Shown one piece after another: positions 24,546-31,750 of a stretch of 50,057 nt of DNA (position 1 is the first letter of the stretch; each line of letters opens with the position of its first letter). Position numbers and translations under genes: made by a program. Source of the DNA: Caryophanales bacterium UBA7057 (GTDB lineage: Bacteria; Bacillota_I; Bacilli_A; RF39; UBA660); the NCBI GenBank assembly GCA_002493865.1, contig DLAC01000039.1:1-50057 (forward strand), written 5' to 3'. Under the pieces are notes generated by a model. That model saw only the letters and a list, made by a program, of their open reading frames with translations. It was not told the origin of the DNA and made no database searches.

Positions 24546-25346
24546 ATGATCACAATCAAAGAAGGTGTTTCACAAAAAATAGAGGGCTTAAGAGATAACA
24601 ATTACTATGTTGTTGCAGACTTCGATAAAACTATCACAGATAAAAAGAGTAATACTACCTTTTCTTTATTTTCAAAAAGTGGACTTTATCCAAAGGAATA
24701 TTTAGAAGAGAGAAATCGCAATTATGAATACTATAGACCATTAGAATTAGACGCAAATATTAGTTCTGAAGAAAAAGAACAGATAGTAAAAGCGTGGCAG
24801 GAAGCAAGTTATCAATTGCTTTTAAAATATCAAGTAAAAGAGGCAGATATCAAGAAAGTCCTTTCTATGCCAGATATGCTAATATTAAGAGAAGGAGCTA
24901 TCGAATTTATTCGTTATCTAAATGAAAAAAATATACCACTAATCATTTGTTCTGCTGGTATTTCTAACTTTATAAAAGAATTACTAATACTAAATGAATG
25001 CTATTCCTCTAATATTTTTATTTATGGTAATATGTTAGAATTTAGGAATGGGCAAATCATAGATAGTAAGCAAGAAAAGATTCATAGTATGAATAAAAAT
25101 AATATTGCTTTATCCAGTGACTTTTATGAAAAAATTAAGGATAAAAGTTATAGTTTAGTAATTGGGGATCAATTGAGTGATTTAAATATGGTAAAGAAGT
25201 TACCTACTACAGAGTCTATATCTTTTGGTTTTCTAGAGTCAAATGTAGATGAGTTAAGACCTTATTTTCAAGATCAATTTGATGTTGTGTTAGAAGGGGG
25301 AGAATCCTTTCATACAATCAGTAAAATTATAAGATTACAAAGATAA
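24546..25346 (+). CDS. HAD-family phosphatase, UMPH-1 / cytosolic 5'-nucleotidase III-like
   Basis: The 266-aa protein has HAD motif I 'VADFDKTITD' (nucleophile Asp about residue 28), motif II 'LIICSAGISNFI', and motif IV 'VIGDQLSDLNMV'. The 'DFDKTIT' and 'SAGISN' forms and the long cap between them ('RNRNYEYYRPLELDANISSE') resemble pyrimidine 5'-nucleotidases (UMPH-1, Pfam PF05822). In an NAD operon an NMN or NaMN nucleotidase role is attractive but is inference. It starts behind AGAGGTG under its own promoter and lies 15 nt before nrtR. Confidence 0.78.
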   Translation: MITIKEGVSQKIEGLRDNNYYVVADFDKTITDKKSNTTFSLFSKSGLYPKEYLEERNRNYEYYRPLELDANISSEEKEQIVKAWQEASYQLLLKYQVKEADIKKVLSMPDMLILREGAIEFIRYLNEKNIPLIICSAGISNFIKELLILNECYSSNIFIYGNMLEFRNGQIIDSKQEKIHSMNKNNIALSSDFYEKIKDKSYSLVIGDQLSDLNMVKKLPTTESISFGFLESNVDELRPYFQDQFDVVLEGGESFHTISKIIRLQR

Positions 25347-25361
25347 AAAAAGAGGTGTATT

Positions 25362-26195
25362 ATGGAAAAAAAAGAATATCAATCAGAGGAAGAATTTTTA
25401 AAGGATTATGATTCGAGTCAATTTGAAAAATTGTCTTTAACCGCTGATATGGCAATTTTTAGTGTTTCTAGTGAAGAGACAGGAAATTATCGGAAATTAT
25501 CTAAGAAAAACTTTAGTGTATTGTTGGTAAAAAGAGATACTTATCCATTTAAGGGAAAATGGACTCTTCCAGGAGGATTTGTTGGAATTGATGAAACAAT
25601 TGATGCTGCTGCTAAGAGAATCTTGGAACGGGAGACGAATCTACATAACATTTATATGGAACAACTTTATACGTTTGGGGATGTACATCGTGATCCTCGA
25701 ATGAGAATTGTCAGTGTTTCTTATATTGCCTTGGTAGATAAGAATAAATTAGAAGATTGTATTACAGAAAATGCTTCTTGGTTTGCCATGGACGTGTTGG
25801 AAGACGAAAAGGAAATTCAAGTATCTTTCGATAATGGAATTGAAAACTTTTCCATTGTCATAGAAAAAAAGCTAAAGAGTCCTACGAGTGATCGATATGA
25901 ATATATTATTAAAAAGAATGATGCCCTGGCATTTGATCATGCAAAGACGATTGTTTCTGGAATTTCTCGTTTAAAAAATAAGATTTCTTATACAGATATT
26001 GTGTTTAATATGATGGGAGAATACTTTACTTTAGGAGAGCTTCAACAAGTATATGAGGTCATTTTAGGAAAGGAATTGTTAGATCCAGCTTTCCGTAGAA
26101 TTATTGCTAATAAAGTGGAAAAAACGGATAAGGTACAAACGGGTGGAGGCCATAGACCTTCTGCATTATTCCGTTATAGGAGAAATCATGAGTAG
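25362..26195 (+). CDS. nrtR: NrtR: Nudix-related transcriptional regulator of NAD metabolism
   Basis: NrtR repressors pair a Nudix-like ADP-ribose sensor with a winged helix. Here the N-terminal domain (about 25-150) has 'WTLPGGFVGIDETIDAAAKR' and a box in which key glutamates and the last Gly are changed (I-L-E-R-E-T-N after Arg), consistent with a sensor rather than an enzyme. The C-terminal part (about 190-277) has 'YFTLGELQQVYEVILGKEL' and ends in 'GGGHRPSALFRYR', the typical NrtR tail. It lies between a nucleotidase-like gene and nadK (8-nt overlap). Its likely targets are the five TTATTA-N9-TAATAA sites; binding is inferred. Confidence 0.9.
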   Translation: MEKKEYQSEEEFLKDYDSSQFEKLSLTADMAIFSVSSEETGNYRKLSKKNFSVLLVKRDTYPFKGKWTLPGGFVGIDETIDAAAKRILERETNLHNIYMEQLYTFGDVHRDPRMRIVSVSYIALVDKNKLEDCITENASWFAMDVLEDEKEIQVSFDNGIENFSIVIEKKLKSPTSDRYEYIIKKNDALAFDHAKTIVSGISRLKNKISYTDIVFNMMGEYFTLGELQQVYEVILGKELLDPAFRRIIANKVEKTDKVQTGGGHRPSALFRYRRNHE

Positions 26196-26988
26196 TAAAA
26201 TTAAAAATTTTAAATTGTTTGTCAATGAAAACGAGAAAGCAAAAATGACAGCCCTTTCTGTACGAAAGGTTTTAGAAAATGCACATTTTGAGTATGTAGA
26301 TTCTGATTACGATTTAGCCATTGCGATTGGTGGAGATGGATCATTTTTAAGAATGGTGAGAGAAAATGACTTTAATGAAAATATTTATTATGTAGGAATT
26401 AATGCTGGAACTTTAGGTTTTCTTCAAGAAGTTAAATTAGAGGATATGGAGAAATTCATAGAATGTCTCAGAGAGGATGATTATAAGGTTGTCTCTTTGG
26501 GAATTCAAGAAACTACAATACAGTTAGAAGAAAAAAGTCATTATTTTAAGTCTTTAAATGAGATTGTTATCAGGAATCGCGAGTTAGATACTTGTCACTT
26601 TGACATTAAAATTGATGACAGACTATTAGAACACTATGCAGGGGATGGAATGTTAATTTCAACCTCAGCTGGTTCTACTGCTTATAATTTATCCTTTGGT
26701 GGAAGTATTGTATTTGATGATTTCCATACATTACAACTCACTCCGATTGCCCCTTTAAATTCGAAGGTTTATTCCTCTTTAAGAAATTCCTTAATTATCC
26801 CGGAAAATAAAACGGTCACAATTCTTCCTAGAAGCAAAAAGAATGAATTTTTAATTACAGTAGATGGATGTAATTATCCATTTACCAATATTCAAAAAGT
26901 GGATACAGTGGTCGATCAAAAGCGTATTCGTGTTCTTCGCTTTTCTAATCAATTTGTGGATAAAGTGCATGATAAATTCTTGAAGTAG
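26188..26988 (+). CDS. nadK: NAD kinase
   Basis: NadK phosphorylates NAD to NADP. The 266-aa protein has 'AIAIGGDGSFLRMVRE' (GGDG motif about residue 47), 'GINAGTLGFLQEV', 'EIVIRNRELDTCHF' and 'GMLISTSAGSTAYNLSFGGS'. The start at 26188 follows AGGAG and overlaps the end of nrtR; a longer frame to 26104 would run through nrtR. It closes the NAD cluster. Confidence 0.95.
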   Translation: MSSKIKNFKLFVNENEKAKMTALSVRKVLENAHFEYVDSDYDLAIAIGGDGSFLRMVRENDFNENIYYVGINAGTLGFLQEVKLEDMEKFIECLREDDYKVVSLGIQETTIQLEEKSHYFKSLNEIVIRNRELDTCHFDIKIDDRLLEHYAGDGMLISTSAGSTAYNLSFGGSIVFDDFHTLQLTPIAPLNSKVYSSLRNSLIIPENKTVTILPRSKKNEFLITVDGCNYPFTNIQKVDTVVDQKRIRVLRFSNQFVDKVHDKFLK

Positions 26989-27101
26989 AAGATATCCACT
27001 ATTTTTGTGGAAAACTATGATTTTTTGTTTCTGTTTTTCATTTTTTAGATTGAAAATTAGATGCAAATGTGTTAAGATAAGAAACTATTGAAGGTGATAT
27101 T

Positions 27102-27899
27102 ATGAATGAGAAAAGAATGATCGATTCCTTTTATGAACATGGTATTTTTTTAGATTTTTATCAAATATTAGAAGTAAATCAGAATGCAGGTAGTGAGGAG
27201 ATTAAAAAGAATTATCATAGGCTTTCTAAAATGTATCATCCAGATTCCATACATGGAAATGTAGAAAAAATGCAGCAGCTTGGAACAGCTTACCGTATTT
27301 TAAAGGATGAAGAAACTAGAAAATTATATGATTCTTATTATTTAAATCAAGGAAAGAAAGAGACTACGAAACGAGCAGAAAGTTTTTATCACTATCATGC
27401 TCCAAGAAGTACATTCTCTAGTATCAATCGCTCTAGCGCTAGTTTTTCTTGGGATTATATCCGCGAAATTCTTAGAAAGTGTCATTATTCGGATATAAAG
27501 ATTGATGGTTTTATCGCTTGGTGTCAAAGAAATTCTGTTTCTATTTCTAATGGAAGTGAACTTGCATCAAAATTTAGAGAATATAACTCTTTGAATCATG
27601 AAGCAAATCAGATGAAAAGAACTTCTTATGAGTATCCTCAAGAAGAACGTAGATTTGTAGATTTTAGAAACTTAGAATATTCATCGATTCATTCTATGTT
27701 TTATCGTCAAATGATGGTTCGTCAAATGGTAATGTCCAGCCTTTTTAGTCAATATTTAGAAAATCCACTTTTCTCTTATCCACATGTTTCAAATTTTCAT
27801 CTTTATAGAACTCCTTCAGTTCGTATGGTGCTTTATCCTTATGTGCCAACTACAAGAGTGGTTTTCTATTCTAGACCAAAAGTAAAATATTATTTTTAG
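27102..27899 (+). CDS. J-domain protein A with shared C-terminal motif
   Basis: Residues about 17-80 are a J domain ('FYQILEVNQNAGSEEIKKNY', HPD in 'MYHPDSIHGN'), the part that stimulates Hsp70 ATPase. There is no Gly/Phe region, zinc domain or DnaJ C-terminal domain. Instead a segment 'DYIREILRKCHYSDIKIDGF' plus 'IAWCQRNSVSISNGSEL' (about 123-160) is clearly related to one in the next gene. The tail is Tyr/Arg/Met-rich ('MFYRQMMVRQMVMSSL'). It probably hands a specific client to DnaK; the client is unknown. Ribosome site AAGGTGAT. Confidence 0.85.
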   Translation: MNEKRMIDSFYEHGIFLDFYQILEVNQNAGSEEIKKNYHRLSKMYHPDSIHGNVEKMQQLGTAYRILKDEETRKLYDSYYLNQGKKETTKRAESFYHYHAPRSTFSSINRSSASFSWDYIREILRKCHYSDIKIDGFIAWCQRNSVSISNGSELASKFREYNSLNHEANQMKRTSYEYPQEERRFVDFRNLEYSSIHSMFYRQMMVRQMVMSSLFSQYLENPLFSYPHVSNFHLYRTPSVRMVLYPYVPTTRVVFYSRPKVKYYF

Positions 27900-27904
27900 A
27901 AAGA

Positions 27905-27929
27905 GTCCCAATCCGGGCTTTTTTTGATG
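27905..27929 (+). terminator. Short terminator between the J-domain genes
   Basis: AGTCCC and GGGCT flank a 4-5 nt loop (bulged stem), followed by seven Ts. Confidence 0.5.
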
Positions 27930-27944
27930 CAAGTAAAAAATTGT

Positions 27945-27972
27945 TGTAAAATAATAGAAAATATGCTATAAT
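27945..27972 (+). promoter_or_regulatory. Promoter of J-domain gene B
   Basis: TTGTAA (27945-27950), 16 bp, TATAAT (27967-27972) with extended TGC. The leader is short, about 15-20 nt. Confidence 0.7.
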
Positions 27973-27995
27973 ATGGCGGTAGTGAGGTGGTTTGA

Positions 27996-29060
27996 GTGAG
28001 TAATGCTCAAAGTGTTCAAAAAATTAGATTTGCTTTTGAAGAAGGGGAATTTCAAGATTTTTATAAACTGCTAGGAGTCAATATGGATGCAACTGATGAA
28101 GAACTTAAGAGTCGCTATAAGTTTTTATCTAAGTTTTATCATCCAGATGCTCCAACGGGAGATGCAGTTTTAATGGGTAAGATTTCAAAAGCTTATAACT
28201 TTTTAAAGGATCCAGCGATGCGTAGTGTTTATAATTTGTTTTATCTAGATAAGATTGATAGAGAAAATGGTACCCAAGATGTGTCTATGGAATCTGCTGA
28301 ATCTGAGGAACCTGTTACTCAAGATGTGTCTATGGAATCCGTTGAATCTGAGGAACCTGTTACCCAAGATGTGCCTATGGAATCTGTTAAACCTGAGGAG
28401 TCTATGACTCCAGAAGTTTCTAAAGAATCTGTTCAACAAAAAGGTTCTAATCATGGAAACTCAAAGAATAGAAATTCTAGTTATACTAAGAATTATAGGA
28501 ATTCTACTAAAAGAAGGGGAACGAGTTATCATTTTGAGATTTCTCCAAATGCAATTCGTAATACTTTAAGGAATCACCATTATTCAGAAGAAACAATTCG
28601 TAACTTTCTATCATGGTGTCAAGAACATCATATGAGAATTACTAATGGTAAGGAACTTCATTCTGTATTTTTAAAATATCTTTCTATGTCAAAAGAAACG
28701 AAAGAGTCTAAGAAATCTATTCATCTAGAGCCTGAGGTTTTCTCTCGCCGTAAAAATGCACGCTATCATTTAAGAAGAGAGAATCGTTATCGCCATAAGA
28801 GAAATACAAATCAGAATGTAAAAAAGGGAACTCGTCATACTGTTATTTTCCATTTTCCATTCCAACGTGAATTCAAAGCATGTCAGGCATTTATTAAAAA
28901 TTACTCTTCTAGTATTTGCAATCTTCAGATTTTTGAATTTCCATCTTTTGTTACTCTTGCTCGTACGATTCAAAATGTAACTGTTTTCTTGAATGCAAAT
29001 AAAAATCAGGATAAAAAGAAGAAATATAAAAATAAAACATTGTTAAAAAAAGCCTCTTAG
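27996..29060 (+). CDS. J-domain protein B with acidic repeats and basic tail
   Basis: GTG start at 27996 behind GAGGTGG. Residues about 17-80 are a J domain ('FYKLLGVNMDATDEELKSRY', HPD in 'FYHPDAPTG'). Four 15-residue acidic repeats follow (TQDVSMES.ESEEPV type, about 93-152). Then comes 'NAIRNTLRNHHYSEETIRNF' plus 'LSWCQEHHMRITNGKEL' (about 188-224), homologous to J-protein A, and a very basic Arg/His/Lys-rich C-terminus. The common layout J domain - variable linker - IR..LR..HYS motif suggests two paralogues with the same mode of client recognition. The basic tail could bind nucleic acid or the ribosome; this is speculation. Confidence 0.83.
   Translation: MSNAQSVQKIRFAFEEGEFQDFYKLLGVNMDATDEELKSRYKFLSKFYHPDAPTGDAVLMGKISKAYNFLKDPAMRSVYNLFYLDKIDRENGTQDVSMESAESEEPVTQDVSMESVESEEPVTQDVPMESVKPEESMTPEVSKESVQQKGSNHGNSKNRNSSYTKNYRNSTKRRGTSYHFEISPNAIRNTLRNHHYSEETIRNFLSWCQEHHMRITNGKELHSVFLKYLSMSKETKESKKSIHLEPEVFSRRKNARYHLRRENRYRHKRNTNQNVKKGTRHTVIFHFPFQREFKACQAFIKNYSSSICNLQIFEFPSFVTLARTIQNVTVFLNANKNQDKKKKYKNKTLLKKAS
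28272..28451 (+). repeat. Four 45-bp tandem repeats inside J-domain gene B
   Basis: Units begin at 28272, 28317, 28362 and 28407 (period 45 bp, 15 codons). The first two are nearly identical, the third is close and the fourth diverged. They encode an acidic linker and keep the reading frame, so copy number could vary between strains. Confidence 0.85.
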
Positions 29061-29070
29061 AGGTTTTTCT
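29047..29070 (+). terminator. Terminator of J-domain gene B
   Basis: A-run plus CCTC (29053-29056), loop TTA, GAGG (29060-29063) and TTTTTCTTTT. It overlaps the stop codon. Confidence 0.6.
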
Positions 29071-29081
29071 TTTGCATCAAA

Positions 29082-29108
29082 AAAAGCATACATTTCGTAT
29101 GCCTTTTT
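29082..29108 (-). terminator. Terminator of rpsD
   Basis: GCATAC (29086-29091) pairs with GTATGC (29097-29102) around a 5-nt loop, with A and T runs on the two sides. Read on the minus strand it ends in a run of seven Ts after rpsD. Confidence 0.8.
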
Positions 29109-29114
29109 TGGGTT

Positions 29115-29717
29115 CTATCTGTTATAGAATTCAACGATTAATGATTCGTTAATATCAGCGTTTAGTTCGCTTCTTTCTGGTAATCTAACAAGCTTACCTT
29201 CTAATTTCTTGTCATCAAAAGTTACAAATTCTACTCTCTTAGTTACTTTTTCTAAAGCAGCCTTCATAGCAGGATGCTCTTTTGAACTTTCTTTTACTGC
29301 GATTACAGATCCTACTTTTACACGGTAAGAAGGGATATCTACTTTTTTACCATCTACTGTAATATGTCCATGGTTGACTAATTGTCTAGCCCCACGACGA
29401 GTAGATGCAAGTCCTAAACGATAAACAACATTATCTAATCTTGATTCTAGTAACTTTAAGAAGTTTTCACCATGAATACCTTTCATGTTTGCTGCTTCTT
29501 TGAAAGTTTTCTTGAATTGTCTTTCGTTTACTCCATACATGAATCTAACTTTTTGCTTTTCTTTTAACTGTTCAGCATAGTTAGAAAGTTTTCCTCTTCT
29601 GTCTTTTCCGTGTTGTCCTGGTCCGTAAGGACGACGAGCTAATTCTTTTCCAGTTTCACTTAATGAAAAGTTAACTCTACGAGATTGTTTGTAACTTGGC
29701 CCTGTATATCTTGCCAT
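29115..29717 (-). CDS. rpsD: 30S ribosomal protein S4
   Basis: S4 nucleates assembly of the 30S subunit body by binding 16S rRNA. The 200-aa protein starts 'MARYTGPSYKQSRRVNFSL', has 'RRPYGPGQHGKDRRGKLSNY', 'KQKVRFMYGVNERQFKKTF', and the S4 RNA-binding domain 'LESRLDNVVYRLGLASTRRG' with 'ARQLVNHGHITVDGKKV'. Cys residues of the zinc-binding S4 form are absent. It is a stand-alone gene with a consensus promoter and a structured leader of about 150 nt, the classic arrangement in Bacilli where S4 represses its own synthesis. Ribosome site AAGGAGG. Confidence 0.97.
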   Translation of the reverse strand: MARYTGPSYKQSRRVNFSLSETGKELARRPYGPGQHGKDRRGKLSNYAEQLKEKQKVRFMYGVNERQFKKTFKEAANMKGIHGENFLKLLESRLDNVVYRLGLASTRRGARQLVNHGHITVDGKKVDIPSYRVKVGSVIAVKESSKEHPAMKAALEKVTKRVEFVTFDDKKLEGKLVRLPERSELNADINESLIVEFYNR

Positions 29718-29719
29718 AC

Positions 29720-29870
29720 TATTTCCTCCTTCGATATTTCATAAACATCGAATTGATATTAGAAGAATCTTAGGGAGTCCAATTTTTTACTTTCACCTAA
29801 CAGCGAAGGGTACTCGTTATTTCAAGGACACATTAAAATTTTCTAATATGCGCTGTTCAATGAATATGCA
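29720..29870 (-). promoter_or_regulatory. Autoregulatory rpsD leader RNA with pseudoknot
   Basis: Read on the minus strand, AACAGCG (29857-29851) pairs with CGCTGTT (29805-29799), and ATATTAGAA (29849-29841) pairs with TTCTAATAT (29764-29756). The order is 1-2-1'-2', so the two helices form a pseudoknot; GTCC/GGAC lies inside helix 2. A last hairpin TTCGAT/ATCGAA leads directly into the AAGGAGG ribosome site. An S4-binding pseudoknot leader is known for rpsD in Bacillus subtilis; S4 binding here is inferred. Confidence 0.78.
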
Positions 29871-29876
29871 ATCTAG

Positions 29877-29905
29877 ATTATAAGGGATAGAGTGTAAAAA
29901 GTCAA
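29877..29905 (-). promoter_or_regulatory. Promoter of rpsD
   Basis: On the minus strand: TTGACT (29905-29900), 17 bp, TATAAT (29882-29877). Confidence 0.88.
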
Positions 29906-30028
29906 GGGATTTTCTGCTGATCGCCTTCAATTTCTTGTAATGCTATAATCATGGCTATACGATTTTTATTTAATTCTTTAAAATCCAAAAGCTTTATGTT
30001 AGAATAAGTTATGAAAGGATGGATTTTA

Positions 30029-30496
30029 ATGGACTATCAACAAACGTGCAAATTTTATACACAAGAGAAAATACCTGAGGTATGGAAAATAGCAGTGGAG
30101 GCTGAAAAGACTGCAGAAATCTTAACCTATAGCCTAGTTGCTAATTGTCTTGAAAATTTTTCAGATGTTTATGTAGAATTAGATGCTTCTTCACCGGTTG
30201 CGAAAGTATTAATGAGTTGGAAAGCAAGGGAACAGATTGATTTTGGAAAACATGCACTTCAATTACCTTCCCCAGAAAATGGTAAGGTTGCATTTCGCTG
30301 TATTTATGATATTTACGAAATTAAGGAAGATATGGAAATGCTCGCCAATGATTTGTTTGGAACGATTGATGCCAGTAAAGTTGGGGAGAAATCTTTATTC
30401 GATGACAATCATGAAATACCAGATGAAATAATTGAACCACTCATTCAAGAAATTCAAAAAAGAAAATCAATTTCAGGGCAAACTAATTTCGTTTGA
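30029..30496 (+). CDS. Hypothetical protein, 155 aa
   Basis: Not recognised. A soluble, acidic protein with 'CKFYTQEKIPEVWKIAVEAE', 'VYVELDASSPVAKVLMSWKA' and a C-terminal charged helix ('DEIIEPLIQEIQKRK'). I choose ATG 30029, 7-8 nt after AAAGGATGG; the ATG at 30011 overlaps that site. The upstream TGTTAGAAT (29988-29996) may be an extended -10. It is followed by a strong terminator. Confidence 0.68.
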   Translation: MDYQQTCKFYTQEKIPEVWKIAVEAEKTAEILTYSLVANCLENFSDVYVELDASSPVAKVLMSWKAREQIDFGKHALQLPSPENGKVAFRCIYDIYEIKEDMEMLANDLFGTIDASKVGEKSLFDDNHEIPDEIIEPLIQEIQKRKSISGQTNFV

Positions 30497-30523
30497 CAGA
30501 AAAATATATTTTCTGTCTTTTTA
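30495..30523 (+). terminator. Strong terminator
   Basis: GACAGAAAA (30495-30503) pairs with TTTTCTGTC (30509-30517), followed by Ts. It overlaps the stop of the 155-aa gene. Confidence 0.85.
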
Positions 30524-30593
30524 ATTTTTCTAAAAAATAGTGGCTTTTTTCGACTTTTTTTGATAGAATAGAGAGGCAAAAGAGGGTGGAAGT

Positions 30594-31718
30594 ATGATTT
30601 ATTTAGATTATAGTGCAACAACACCAGTAGATGGAGAAGTACTTGATTCATATATAAAGTGTTGTCGTAATTATCTAGGAAACCCAAATTCTCTTCATAA
30701 ATTGGGAGTAGAATCTAAAAAACTCATGGATTCTGCTACAGAACAAGTAGCTAATCTACTCGGGTGTAAGTCATCAGAAGTCATCTTTACAAGTGGTGCG
30801 AGTGAATCCAATAATTTAGCACTCATAGGAGTATGTGAATATTATCAAAATCGAGGAAAGCATATTGTTACAACTAAACTTGAGCATTCTAGTATTTTGG
30901 AAACGGTTGCCTATTTAGAAAAGCGTGGTTATATCATAGATTATGTTCCGGTTTTAGAAAATGGGCTCATTGATTTAGAAGCATTATCTAGGTTGATTAC
31001 CAAAGATACAATTCTTGTTAGTATTGCTCAAGTAAGTAGTGAAGTGGGGATTCTTCAGCCTATTGAGGAAATTGCTAAGATTGTGAAAAACTATCCAACT
31101 ACGATTTTTCATGTCGATGGAACGCAGGCAGTTGGAAAGATTCCTGTTTCTCTAGAAAATATTGATTTATATAGCTTTAGTGCTCATAAATTTTATGGAA
31201 TGAAGGGAATTGGGTGCTTAATTAAAAAAGAAAACATTCAGCTAGAACCTTTAATTCATGGTGGAAAAAGTCAATCCAATTTTCGTAGCGGAACACCAGC
31301 ACTTCCTCTAATTGTAAGTCTTTCCAAGGCTCTACGGCTTTCTATTTTGGATTTAGATTCTAGATATCAAAAAGTAAAATATTTCAGTGATTTATTGAAA
31401 AAAGAACTTTTAAATATAGATGGGATTATTTTAAATAGTGAAGATACTTCGATTCCTCATATTGTGAATCTTAGTATTCCTAACATTAAGCCTGAAACAA
31501 TGCTTCATGCTTTAGAAGAAAAAGAAATTTATATTTCTACCAAGACTGCTTGTTCTAAGGATCATAGTGATTCTTTATCCTTGACCACGATGGGAAGAGA
31601 TCATGAAATTTCAGGATATTCTCTTCGTGTTAGTATTAGTCATTTAACAACAGAACAAGAAATCGACAGTTTTGTGGAAAACTTAAAAGAATGTATTCAA
31701 AAACTAAGATTGAAATAA
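30594..31718 (+). CDS. nifS: Cysteine desulfurase (NifS/IscS type), probable ThiI partner
   Basis: A PLP enzyme that moves sulfur from cysteine to an active-site persulfide. The 374-aa protein has 'MIYLDYSATTPVD' at the N-terminus, 'FTSGASESNNLAL', the PLP-lysine segment 'YSFSAHKFYGMKGIG' (Lys about 201) and the loop cysteine in 'STKTACSKD'. The start follows AGAGGGTGG; TAGAAT with extended TGA is at 30561-30569. In Bacilli such a gene next to thiI supplies sulfur for 4-thiouridine in tRNA; here one unknown gene lies between them. Confidence 0.92.
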   Translation: MIYLDYSATTPVDGEVLDSYIKCCRNYLGNPNSLHKLGVESKKLMDSATEQVANLLGCKSSEVIFTSGASESNNLALIGVCEYYQNRGKHIVTTKLEHSSILETVAYLEKRGYIIDYVPVLENGLIDLEALSRLITKDTILVSIAQVSSEVGILQPIEEIAKIVKNYPTTIFHVDGTQAVGKIPVSLENIDLYSFSAHKFYGMKGIGCLIKKENIQLEPLIHGGKSQSNFRSGTPALPLIVSLSKALRLSILDLDSRYQKVKYFSDLLKKELLNIDGIILNSEDTSIPHIVNLSIPNIKPETMLHALEEKEIYISTKTACSKDHSDSLSLTTMGRDHEISGYSLRVSISHLTTEQEIDSFVENLKECIQKLRLK

Positions 31719-31750
31719 TTGCTTAGACAGAAAATAAAGGAGAATGAAAA

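Noticed and set aside
26989..27030. TCCAC/GTGGA hairpin after nadK
   Set aside because: The stem is 5 bp and the T run does not follow directly; too weak to call a terminator.
29951..30007. 18-codon ORF after a TATAAT at 29944-29949
   Set aside because: It has no ribosome site and lies between the rpsD promoter and the next gene; nothing else supports translation.
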